Positions 44,405 to 55,425 of a stretch of DNA of 64,000 nucleotides are shown piece by piece (position 1 is the first letter of the stretch; the number at the start of each line of letters is the position of its first letter). The DNA is taken from the NCBI RefSeq assembly GCF_963855985.1, contig NC_087109.1:4918001-4982000 (forward strand), read 5' to 3'. The notes beneath the pieces are model-generated. The model was given only the letters and a program-made list of their open reading frames with translations, was not told the DNA's origin and made no database searches. Both the position numbers and the translations under genes were made by a program. Source of the DNA: Ostrinia nubilalis (taxonomy: Eukaryota > Arthropoda > Insecta > Lepidoptera > Crambidae).

Positions 44405-44897
44405 CCTAAAGTCTGTTCGCCGAGAGTCTTGCAATAGCGACTGTCGCTTAATTATCGCATTCTGTATGGCGGGCGTCGTTTGTCACAACGCGCACTGAGT
44501 ACCATGGTACGAGCCACGCAGCTGTCGTCAAGCGCCCCGGCCGGCGGGCCGCAATGTGTGAAACGCAATGTGTGAAACGGAATAGATTTATTTTACATAA
44601 GACCGAAATGAATGGTATGACAGTGGGTAGGGCTTTGCCCAACATTGGGATACACTATAAGCCACTTGATAATAATGAAATACTTTTTATCCAACACATG
44701 GACGCCACGTGTTTGATCCGTATCCCCACGTATGCCCTAACCGGAATAATTCCCGTAAATTTAAAAGAGGTAATAATGATAATCTACCAACTTTATCATT
44801 ATATCGACAAAAATAATTAGCGGGCCGCAATTTATAATGAGTTTAGAACCTCTGATATTTCATTTTTTTATCAACTCTCGGCGAACAGACTTTAGGG
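44405..44897. mobile_element. 493-bp TA-flanked MITE
   Basis: Ends CCTAAAGTCTGTTCGCCGAG and its complement are flanked by TA. The right end has one extra C. The two open frames inside (44448-44645 minus, 44554-44820 plus) lack recognisable features. Confidence 0.8.
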
Positions 44898-45284
44898 TAC
44901 TTTTGCATTAATCACAGCTTTTTTCAATAAAAATTGCTAACAAACCTCACAAAGTAGATAAATAATTTAAGGTTACTTACCGTTCCATGATTTAACACAA
45001 ATTTATAATATTTTAACACTGCCAACGTTATTATTATTATTTTGAATGGCTTCAATACTGCCAACGTTGTGTAGTCACGGCGGAAAGGAGGCAAATGGCG
45101 GAATGAAAATAATAGAGTAACATTGATGACAGATAACTTTTTACTTTCCTGCGAGGCAGTGACCAAGGCGTTGTTTATTATACAGCCCGGTTCGATACGA
45201 ACGTATTGTAGTAAGCTTAATGCAATCTTAAAAAAAAAATGAGCGAGCTGTGCCGCGAAATTTGAACCCATGTTTTTATGGAGC

Positions 45285-45347
45285 ATTTATGCTCCAGCCC
45301 ACAGACGCTGCCATTTTGACATTGGAGCATATGCTCCACGCCACAGA
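45285..45347 (+). repeat. Hairpin direct repeats, right pair
   Basis: TGGAGCATTTATGCTCCAGC and TGGAGCATATGCTCCACGCC lie about 40 bp apart, each followed by CACAGAC. The second matches 38360-38398 in the same orientation. Confidence 0.65.
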
Positions 45348-45409
45348 CATCTTTTTAAATACTGGTGTGATTTAAATGAATTTGGTATCAATTTAAAGTT
45401 AAAAGTTTA

Positions 45410-45527
45410 CCCTCTTACTAATAAAAAGTTACACAGTTGTTGATCACTGTTTTAAAATGACATTTCCATACTAAACGTCACTTTAAAACACTGATCAACA
45501 AGCGTGTATGTTTTATTAGTAAGGGGG
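45410..45527. mobile_element. Small hairpin MITE
   Basis: CCCTCTTACTAATAAAA and TTTTATTAGTAAGGGGG are inverted ends. The arms continue as GTTGATCACTGTTTTAAA against TTTAAAACACTGATCAAC. Confidence 0.75.
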
Positions 45528-45558
45528 CTAGTCTTTAAAATGGTGCCACTTTTTTGTT

Positions 45559-45735
45559 ACTAGCAAATTCATTAGTAATCAAGAGAAATTTAGTTTGTCA
45601 CAGATCGTCATAAATTAGTCTGGGTTATAAACAATAATACTGTAAAGTTTCATCAAAATCTGTTCAGCAGTTTTTGCGTGAAAGAGTAACAAACATCCAA
45701 ACATCCAAACTTTCGCATTTATAATATTAGTAAGA
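45559..45735 (-). mobile_element. Helitron-like element, inverse orientation
   Basis: On the minus strand it starts near CTTACTAATATTATAAATGC and ends GCTAG before T at 45559. The internal sequence matches 30041-30239 (GCTGAACAGATTTTGATG-like and ACGATCTGTGACAAA). Confidence 0.6.
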
Positions 45736-45812
45736 TTTGATAACAAAATTAAACACACGATGTTAACTTCATAATTAAATTAACCTGCACAATCTACATA
45801 TACCTACCTACT

Positions 45813-45896
45813 TCTATACTAATATTATAAATGCGAAAGTAACTCTGTCTGTCTGTTGTATTGCTTTCACGCCTAAACCACAGAACCGATTTTTAA
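45813..45896 (+). mobile_element. Helitron-like element, 5' part (split)
   Basis: TCTATACTAATATTATAAAT, a short GTCT tract and CACAGAACCGATTTTT match the 5' part of 7461-7708. The sequence then switches into a TIR element; the 3' part resumes at 48150. Confidence 0.7.
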
Positions 45897-48147
45897 AGGA
45901 TGATGGGCATATTGGGCGTTAAACCAACAGAAACAAAAAGTATACTAAATTAAAGCTTAATACTAGTACTTCATTTCATAGTATGACAACAATCCTGAAA
46001 TACGCGGGGATACGGAGATAGAGGTCGTTGAATATGCAGTTTCCATAGTATTTCACATTACCCTAATGGTAATAAAAATAGTATTAGGTCAATTAGATTG
46101 CTTTTATCGATCATATTGAGAGTATTGTATCATATCTTACTATCGATGCTATCGATTTAGTAAGTATGTATACCGAATAAATCATAATCGATTATTCGAT
46201 TACAATAATCGATTATATTGCTGAAAATAAGGAATTTTGAATTAACAATCAAATGATAGTAATGATGGTAATGAATAAAATCGATTAATCGAATTGTTAA
46301 TCGATAAATCGTTATTTGGCAATATCGATTAATAAATCGATCCGTGATCGATTATGCGACAACACTACAACTTAACTGGTAGAAATCCCATTGAAACATG
46401 ATTGTGTTCATGTCATTTCTCTAAATGGTACCTAGGTATGGTCCTACGCTCAGATCATAGAAAGAGAATAGATATGAAGTCGCGCGTAACTACAACGAGA
46501 ACCAGTGTCCCCACATTTCCCCCACCACAGCTCCCACACACACATTCAACTGTGTAAAAACAAAGCGACTGAGAGTCTACGACAACATGTGCAACCGGCT
46601 TAAAAGTGCTGTGATTGGCCAGAAGGCGTGCCTTATGGCCAATCAATGGCCGCGTGACGTGACGCACACTTTGAAAAAAGCAATTAGAGAGAAGAAAGAT
46701 AAAATGGTTTCGATAAGATATCGATACTTTAAATCCTGGGGGCAAGGCTCGAAATTGGTTTAAAAAATGCTTGTATGAAAACCTTTTTATTATTATACGT
46801 TATTATTATGTTCTTTAACGATTTTTGCATAAAGGAGTCAGTTCCATTTTGTATGGACGAAAAACTCAGAATCAATTATTGGGACTAAATGAAGTTACCT
46901 TAAATTAATTTACCCCAACCAAAGCTCAATGTCGTTATCGATGGAGTATAGAAGTTATAGACTGACAAAGTTTGTATGAAAAGTCATGGGTTAAGTAGGT
47001 ACTTGCGATTTTTACCAGTATTTACAATATTGGTAATATATTATTATTTACTTTAATAATAATAACAGGATCACTGTAATTATTATTAACTACTATCGCG
47101 CATTAACTTTTTAATTATGGCGAAATTCGTACCGCCTATGTTTATCAAAAATAATGCCTATATTAGGCTTTCAACTAGCTCTTATAGTAATTACATAGTT
47201 GACAGTTACTAATCCCTTCTACTATTGTTATTGTTTTTGTAAAATCTTAAAAATCGCAAGCAACTCATGATGTTTTCATTCAAAATTAGAAAATAGAAAA
47301 TAATAATTTACTTCTATTTATCGATAATAGGAAACCGTATTAGAACACGAGCCCTGCACTATGTTACGACCGGCACATGCGGCCGTACTGTGTATTTTCA
47401 CGCGTCAGTGGATATCGGAAGAAATAAAATACATTGCGCAGTAGTTACGCATGACATAAAGTGGTTGCTAACTAAATCGTCAATGTACAACGTGTTTGAA
47501 TTTTTATCACCACTAATTTCGATATCGCAGTAAATGTCACGGCACTGAATCCGTTCGTAAAAATGTTTAGTTTTTTTTATTTATAAGCAAAATACCAATG
47601 GATTTGCAATACTTACATGTGGTAAATGACTTCATTGTTCCTGTAGTTCTTCGTTTCACTTATGTTATTGCACGTTACGACGCATTATCCAACAATATCG
47701 GAGAACATTTCCTCAGTACGACTGAATCGCGACTAACCTGGCGTCGCGGGCGATGTTCGTTTCTGGGCATATCGCGGAGACACGCGCCACGCCCCCGTTT
47801 CACATCTATTCCCTTCTATGATCTGAGGTCCTACGCTTATAATGTAGAACATGGTTTAAATATACCATTTGTTGGCCCCACTCCTGAACTGTTGGACATA
47901 ATAATAATGGATAAATAACTTAATGTATTTAAAATGTAAGTAGATAAGTATATTAATTAATAATATTTTTTGTTTGCGCAATAAAGCCTATTACTATTAC
48001 ACATTATGTCAATTTCCAAGCAAACCCGGGAGTTTTTGGTAGTTATTTATATGAAAATATGTTTCTGATATTAAGTCCTAACAAGTATAGTAGTTACATT
48101 TCTGTTGGTTTTACGCCCAGATTCCATAGAAAAGTGCCCATCATCCT
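45897..48147. mobile_element. 2.25-kb TIR element that splits a Helitron-like repeat
   Basis: The inverted ends are AAGGATGATGGGCA on both sides, and GGGCGTTAAACCAACAGAAA inside the left end matches TTTCTGTTGGTTTTACGCCC inside the right. The target duplication is not resolved. The interior has an ATCGATTAATCG-type patch (46080-46345), paired inverted CCAAT boxes (46613-46642), and open frames at 46455-46745 (minus) and 47598-47918 (plus) that I cannot assign. The superfamily is unknown. Confidence 0.7.
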
Positions 48148-48149
48148 TT

Positions 48150-48292
48150 GGCATAGAGATAGTTTGAGGCCCGGGAAAGGACAGAGAATAGTTTTTATCC
48201 CGGTTTTATCGCGGTAAACAGGGACGCGCGTGATAAAGTTTTTCTGTGACAGGCAAAATTCCACGCGGGCGAAGCCGCGGGCGGAAAGCTAG
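48150..48292 (+). mobile_element. Helitron-like element, 3' part (split)
   Basis: It continues GGCATAGAGATAGTTTGAGG through the CGCGGGCGAAGCCGCGGGCG hairpin to CTAG before T, as in 7461-7708. Confidence 0.7.
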
Positions 48293-48407
48293 TGACTTAT
48301 AAAAATAAAACATAAGAAAAATGCATACAAGAATGGAATCTCTTTGAAAACTAGTTGACATGCAACGAACCACCCCGGTCTTTAGTATGCATAGAACCCA
48401 AGTAGCA

Positions 48408-50572
48408 ACAGATTATCTTCATAAGGCATTGAAGATATCTTGAAGACTAGTAGCCTAATTCCAGCCGTTGTCTTGGCCAAGACAATAGTCGCACTCAAGA
48501 AATCTTGAAGTTATGCCCCAAGACAATGGTAAGCAAAAAAGGGCACAATCCTTTGGAAATCACTGAGACAGAGTTAAGACAACGCTTAAGGCAGACTTAA
48601 ACCCTAATTAAGAGTGTAGTTTTAAGAATTTCTAAACAAGTACTATAATATAACTTGTAGTGTGACTGTAGACAAGGAAATAGAGTTGAAGATATCTTGA
48701 ATACTTATTTAAGAGTAATAATTATTTTTACAGCTAAGGTTTATTTAACTTCATGAAGAACTGTGTAAGACATTTTTTATTAAAGAGGAACTTTAATTTA
48801 GTAAACATTGTGATCTTTAACACTAAATCAACTTTAGATAAAGGTTAATGAAAATGGCGATTAAATTATTTTAATAACTAATTTATATTATGTCTAGAAT
48901 AGACCGTGAATGTCATTTTTGCATAGGAAATATAAAACGCATTGTGGTTTCTCGTGTCAAATCAATGGATAATGTTATAAAACAGGAGGGCCTTGAAAAA
49001 GACCTCATAAGATAAATAAAATATTACGAAATTGTATTGTATAAAGAAAACTTTGAGGTTATAAAATAATATTTTATTTTATGCAAACGTTCTTAGACAT
49101 TTATGCAACTAGAAAAAGTGTAACAAAGACGTACTTCAATTTAAATGTCCTCTTGATATAATATTATAGGTTAATTTCAGATTTATTTTTTGTTACACAT
49201 AGCTCATAATGGCGGTAATTCTAATTCGTCTTAATGTAGCAAGAGTATAGAAGATTTTGAATTTGTAAGTTTAGTTTAGAAAGAGTTGAGTCAAGTTATA
49301 CTTTACATAGTATTAGTTTAGAAACATTAGATTTAACTTACACTTAAAATTCACTTGATGAAGTATTACTTAAGTGCATATGGTATCAAGTAGATCTTTA
49401 ATTTTATTTAGTTAAAACTAGATAGTTTTCATTCTGTCTTAGTCTTGCTAAATTATTGGTGCTGCTATACATTAAAGAACAATTCATTTACTAACTAATT
49501 TATTAATTACATGATTTCTCCCTCGGATTGTCCGTGTGGAAGTCGAAAATGGTTCTAATAGGATTTTAATTGGTTTTTACGTTTTAGGTTTTGTTATAAC
49601 ATACACCCGCATAATTATTTCGTAAAGTATTCTTTGAACTCTATAATTGCAACACTCAGAGATAAGCAATTTTTATTGAATATCGGATATTATGATTTTT
49701 GCCGTATTTGTTATGAAAAGTTTTTATTTAATTGTTTTTATGGAATTTTTAACAATTTGTAATTTTGTTAAATTTAATCACACAGTGTTTCTAATTTATT
49801 AAATGAGAAGATTGAGAAGCGTAAATAAGTGTGGATTACAATTATTATAAACATTTTTCGGTAGTTATTATGTTAAGATTTATTAAAGGTCACAGGCCTA
49901 CTGTCACCTAGTTAGTTAAATTGTATAATATCATGTTGTACCCAACTTTACCATAAAATTTCGAAAATAATTCAGGCAATACTTAATTAGTAAATCATAT
50001 TTTGAGTTTATTTATAATAGTTAGCATAATTTAGTTTGCGGGCGACCGCACGCATTTTGTATCAATAATTAATACGCACGCAGGTGCTCGTGCATTACCT
50101 TGAATTAATAGGCGTGATCCTGTTTTATCGAAATCGTCCCGTTAAGTGTATTTTTTCTCAAAATGTACTAATTCTAGTAAAAAAGTAATTAACTTAATCT
50201 TCAGAAAACTATTTCTAAGACAATGGTCTTTAAAAAGTCCTAAGTAAATCTACGAATACTTTATTTACTTTGCAACACTTAAATAATACTTTATCTATAC
50301 TATTTAGTATTAAGTGAGCTTACAAAAAAACTTAATTTAGTAAAATAAGATTTTTTTAACTTAAGCTTAGAATAACTTAAGACCAAATTATCTAAAGAAT
50401 ACTTAACTTGGTTTTGGGTATTCTTAATTTGCTTAAGTAGCGCTCGATGAAGAATATAAAGTCTTAAAGAAAAAAATCTCTATTGTAAGTTAATTTGGTT
50501 TTAGCTTAAGTGTAAATTTAGATACAGTTAAGATAAGTAAGATTTTGCCATTAATACCAATTGCTACTTGGG
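48408..50572. mobile_element. 2165-bp TIR element with CCCAAGTAGCAA ends
   Basis: The left end CCCAAGTAGCAACAGATTATC and the right end, complement of TTGCTACTTGGG, delimit an AT-rich block unusually rich in CTTAAG and AAGATA-type hexamers. There is no long open frame. The target duplication is unclear. The superfamily is unknown; it is probably non-autonomous. Confidence 0.6.
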
Positions 50573-50685
50573 AAGCAAGCATGAAAATTCTGTTATGTAA
50601 TATTCAACTCAGAAGCTAAGGAAAATGCAAAAGATGTAATGTAGGTAAGTGAAATTATTCAATAATAGTCCCATATTTTTCCAAA

Positions 50686-50866
50686 CTAGTGGGACGTCCA
50701 CCCACAAGGTGGACCGACGACATCATAAAGGTAGCAGGAAGGCGCTAGACGCAGGCCGCTACCAACTGGGCAGCATGGAAAGCATTGGGGGCTTGGGGGA
50801 GGCCTATGTTCAGCAGTGGACATACCAAGGCTGAGATCATGATGATAATGATGATGATGAAACTTA
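50686..50866 (+). pseudogene. RTE-type LINE 3' end with frameshift
   Basis: Read across frames it gives a TRWTDDIIKVAG-like block, then ALGEAYVQQWTYQG-type sequence and a stop, followed by a GATGAT array (50842-50860) as a 3' tail. A stop and at least one frame change break the ORF. Confidence 0.65.
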
Positions 50867-51200
50867 AAAACACTGGCCAAATGCGAGCCGGACTCATCCA
50901 CTGTTGTGAAACTAATTTTAATTGTAATTTTAATATTCTAAAGAATTTAAACGCACGCTTTAGTAATTCCAATGGTCAATCCAAGTTATTCCAACTTATG
51001 TATGCGAGTCATTTCTACTAGTATTTGAGTATGTAATCTGTAAGTCTAGATATTAGCACGTCACTACCTTGTTTAATATGCCACGCAATTTTGTATACCC
51101 ATTCTTATAAGATACACTATACAAGAATGCATGGTAAATTCAGTGAACTGCTCCTGAATCGAATGTACCTACTACTGCTATTTCTATTTATTTATATTAA

Positions 51201-51391
51201 CCGGCAGACAGTGGTGACTGAGTTTGTTGCGGCGCTTCTTCTCAGCACTTGCCAAATGTTGGTCTCGAAGCGCTGGTAGGGTAAAAAGATTATGAGACAT
51301 GTAGAGGCTCCTTAAGAGCAAAATGACGATTTGTAAGAACTATTTATTAGTCTAAACAAATAAAGAAATTTTGACTTTGACTTTGACTTTA
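51201..51391 (+). repeat. LINE 3' UTR-like repeat with GACTTT tail
   Basis: It ends in AATAAAGAAATTTTGACTTT and further TTGACTT units (51366-51391), a typical lepidopteran LINE tail. AGACATGTAGAGGCTCC also occurs, in variant form, near 23436. Another short tail of this type is near 54338. Confidence 0.5.
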
Positions 51392-54300
51392 TTCAGCTAT
51401 TCGTGCACACGACATAGCATTAATTTATCAATAAGTAGTAATAGATTACCTACTTACTACTTCATATCGCAATAACACTGCAGGTAATTATTAATTTCTT
51501 TCTTGTCTATTCCTTCTTATTAACTTTGGCATTGGGTTTTAAATAACTTTAATGAAGCCTTTCACTGTCAATATGTATGATACCTTCGTGCAATAACTGT
51601 CAACTGTTCAATAAGAAACACAATAGTTCGAAACCTTTAGTCCCTATCAATTGACAAAGGTTTGTTCCGCCACTTCTTTTCAGCAGCAGCCCATAGGTAT
51701 TGTGGTATTATGTTTTTCCGTAGTGGTGGTAGGGCAAGCTATTTGAGACGTGTTTAAGCCAGAGTCTACCAGAGTAAATACAAATGAGTAGGTCATCTTC
51801 ATAGAAACGCACCGAGCGTGGTTTGTATCGGTCATTCTCACGATTAGGCGTTCTCAGCCTAATTACCATATCATTTTTGAAATTTGGCTTAATTGACTTA
51901 AACGCATTTAAATATGAAACACATGAAAAGTACGAATTTAACAATCGTTAAGGCGTCAAATTATTCCAAGCGGTTTTCGCGTAAATGAGACCCAAAAATT
52001 TTATGGTCACGGTAATTAGATAAGGCTAATACTTAATCTAACGGTAATTAGAAAAAATATGTAAAATAGTAAGAAAACAATATCTTGCATCGATAAATTT
52101 GTATATAAATATATAGCGACATAAAAAACGCTGTAGGTAAACTTAATAACCCTTTGAAAAAAGAAAAACACTCATTTCTATTACTTATTGTATCAAGATA
52201 TTTTCAGTATACTGCAATAATCGAGGCTATAACAGGAACACTTAGTTTCGGCCAGAAGGGGCTACGTGTCACATTTCATCAGAATCTTAATCATCATTTA
52301 TTTGATTTCAATGTGGTACAAACGATTTAACGTACAGATAATGGATCAGTAGATCTCACAAATTTGATTTTTCGGATAAGCATATTATTATATCGAAAAA
52401 TTTATTAAAGATTTAAGTGATTTTTCCTCTTTTTAATCGTTCTGCGATCAGCCATCAGCCAGATTAAATTGAATTTGTAATAATGACAGTTCCAGCTCAG
52501 CATATCCCATGATTTGTCACCTCGATTCTTTTACAATAAGTTTTCAGATTGATGCTATTCGCTTTCTCCTGAGCCTAAATACAGAATTCTTAGAATTTAG
52601 AAGGGATGCAGCAAATAGATTGCATGAAGGTCTAGTCTTTGGTTGTAAGCTTTACAGGATTTTCCACACCCTCTTTGATGTTTGGTATCACTTCAGTGGA
52701 CTTTGTAAACCAAGGTGCACAGCTCAAGATTTTTAAAACTTTATTTTGAAAACGTTAAAATATTTCTACATTTGAGAGGCTAAGTCGATGCCATGTCTAC
52801 ATGGGTTTTATGTCTTCTTCTGTCCAGTACCCATTGCATATCACGAAGTTTTTTCTATGCATAACAAAGCAGGTAGGATGCAGTTTAGGATGGTACAAAG
52901 TGCCTATACACTCTTGCCTTGAAAAGTCCCATTGTCTGTTGATTGGTTCTCTTTTGTTTTTAATGTGATCACGCCAGGTAAGTGTTACTGTTGGAAAATC
53001 TCATCTTCTTATAAATGGGAAAATCTCATCTTCTTAGGGCAAAGGTATTATGGATAGATGTTAATGGTTATATTAGAATTAATTAATGATTTAAGATGTT
53101 AATAAATATCAACTATACTAATAGTAAAAATAAATATCTGGTACGAGACATGTTTCATGCAGGGGTGACATCTCCTGGCCATCAGAAAGCCCCGATTTCA
53201 CTCCAGGTAAACTTAGGGGTTAAAATATACTCTTAAATCCAACAACCATGCAGCAACTGAAGCTGAACATTCGTCATGAAATCGAATCTATTTCGAGGTT
53301 ACTCTAACGAAAGTTTTTTAAAATTTTGATGGTCAGATTGGAAGAAAAGTCCGTACAGTTGTTATGCGAAAGTCTAGGTATATTTCATATTTTATCATCA
53401 TACTTATTCAATCGTGAGTGCAATTTGTAGGTAATAATTTCATACAACGGTGATTATAAATATACGGTAATTAGTACATGGAAATTATAAAACGTTGGTT
53501 TTTCTTCAAAATTTCCAAAATCTTCAGCGTATGCAAATACTGTCTTACTACAACGTATGAAGGCCAAAGTACTGAATCTATTTAAATTAACAACGTGGAT
53601 CTACCTTCAAAAATCGAGTATAAAAATAAGGACATGGTAAATAGAAAAATTGAAAACCAAAGATATGGTAATTATACTCTTACGCAATTCATCGAAGGTA
53701 CGCCAACGCAATAGATGTCTACCTGCTAACAGGTCTTAGAACTAACTAAGGGCTCGCGCCGCGCGCGTAAATGATGTGTCAAATATTATTATTTAGGCTT
53801 GTGTGCCCAAAAACAGAAAACGTCACGGGAATTAGGACTTTCGCTCGGACAAGCAGTTTTTTAATTCTAATTATTTACAGAATGGTTCTATTAAATAGAT
53901 ATTTTGCTATGCGCAAGACAATCTTTTGTACTCTTTAAAATGTTGAATGGAGTAAACCAAATCTATACGACATAAAAATTACAGCCAAGTTTTAACATTA
54001 AGTCGGTGTGCGGACGCGTAACGGTAATTAGAGAACAGAGGTTCATGAAATTAATTAAGTCACAAATACTTAAAATAGAGGCCTATGATTTAATGCACAA
54101 CTGGATGGGGTTGTTAAGTAACATATAAAAATACTTGCATGTCTCTAATTTGTCATTTTTAACGATTTAACAGCCCGGACACGCAAAAACTAGCTCACCT
54201 GAGAATGGCCGATATGTGAGCGCGCCAATACGTATGCGGTGCGCACGCACACACTGATAAAATTTAGCGTGGATTAGCGGGGTGTTGCGCATATTTACGC

Positions 54301-55195
54301 TGTTTAAGCGCGCCCTGGAAAGGACCTAAGTACAGAATAAAAAACTTTGACTTTGAAAATAAGATTAATTTAAGAGATACTTAGTCCAACCCAACATAAG
54401 ATTTGGTTTTATTCCCAGATGACACAATCGAGGGCACATCAGACTATATTTTTGTTGCAATATCGTACCTATTACAACTGCATTACATTCCACACTTGAA
54501 GAGCATTGAAATCTAACGATACCTTGAAACTGAAGCTCTTTTATTCATGTCGGTATACAATTTACTGCTCATCCCGTAAAGGGATCGCATCGTAACTGTA
54601 TCAACTCGAGGCGGTCAGTAGGGTAATTCAAGTGCATTATACTGCAACGTAACGTGTCTTGCCTCGCGGTTGACAGCGCACGAAAGGCGATGACAGCTCG
54701 CGAAATGCGATACGGTGTTTATTTATTTATTTATTTATTTTAGGAATTACAAACAAATGTGTTACAAAAATTAACTTATCTACTAGACTTATGTATTATT
54801 TATGTGATAACACATCCCACTTGTGTTAATTCCTTTCCAAGTCGATAAGTCTGCTATGACCTTAATAGTGACTATAGATGGGATTTTTTACCCGACTGCG
54901 CCAGAAGGAGGGTTATTTTCCAACAAGTCACACTGTGCGTGTTAGTGTGACTGGTTGGGAACAAGCGCTATTAAGCAACTCCTTAATAGAACAAAATGTT
55001 TTCCAAGAAAAATCCAGATATTTACATGAAAAACACGTATATTTATGAAGAAGAGAAATGGCCGGTCATTCAATAAATAACGTGGCCAATGAAGCGTTCG
55101 GCTAGGGAGGGGAGTGACGCGTCACTTAGTATCACTGTGAAATACTAGGTCACGATAACTAGGCACATTAGTTATGTGCCTATACAGATTAAGAC
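51392..55195. other. Long AT-rich region, no gene recognised
   Basis: It contains a fragment of the 3954-type repeat (52855-52935), a sequence near 53279-53335 (TTTCGAGGTTACTCTAACGA) that matches 9010-9056, a TTTA microsatellite (54718-54742), and ACCCGACTGCGCCAGAAGGA near 54890. Open frames at 51708-51944 and 52509-52736 have no support. Confidence 0.45.
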
Positions 55196-55425
55196 CCAGT
55201 TTCATGACCTTTTTAATCATCATCATCATTTCGGCCACAGTACGTACACTGCTGAACATAGGCCTCACACAATGATACGCTTGCGTTTCTACATGGCCTC
55301 CATTCCAGAACCTACTGTCCTATCGGCCCTCAATGAGTGCTATGTGCCCTGCCCATTGCCACTTTATCTTGCTAATCCGTCGGGCTATATCAGAGACTGC
55401 TGCCAGCTGGCCAATCTGAAAATCT
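55196..55425 (-). pseudogene. RTE-type LINE ORF fragment, inverse orientation
   Basis: On the minus strand it reads RISKIKWQWAGHIALIEG, characteristic of the region before the RTE ORF C-terminus. It then runs to GGCCTATGTTCAGCAGTG and an ATG/GAT repeat tail (55196-55210). A stop and frame changes are present. Confidence 0.65.

Noticed and set aside
47598..47918. 106-codon frame as a gene
   Set aside because: It lies inside a TIR element with no recognisable domain, codon bias or splice signals. It could be a remnant, but nothing supports it.
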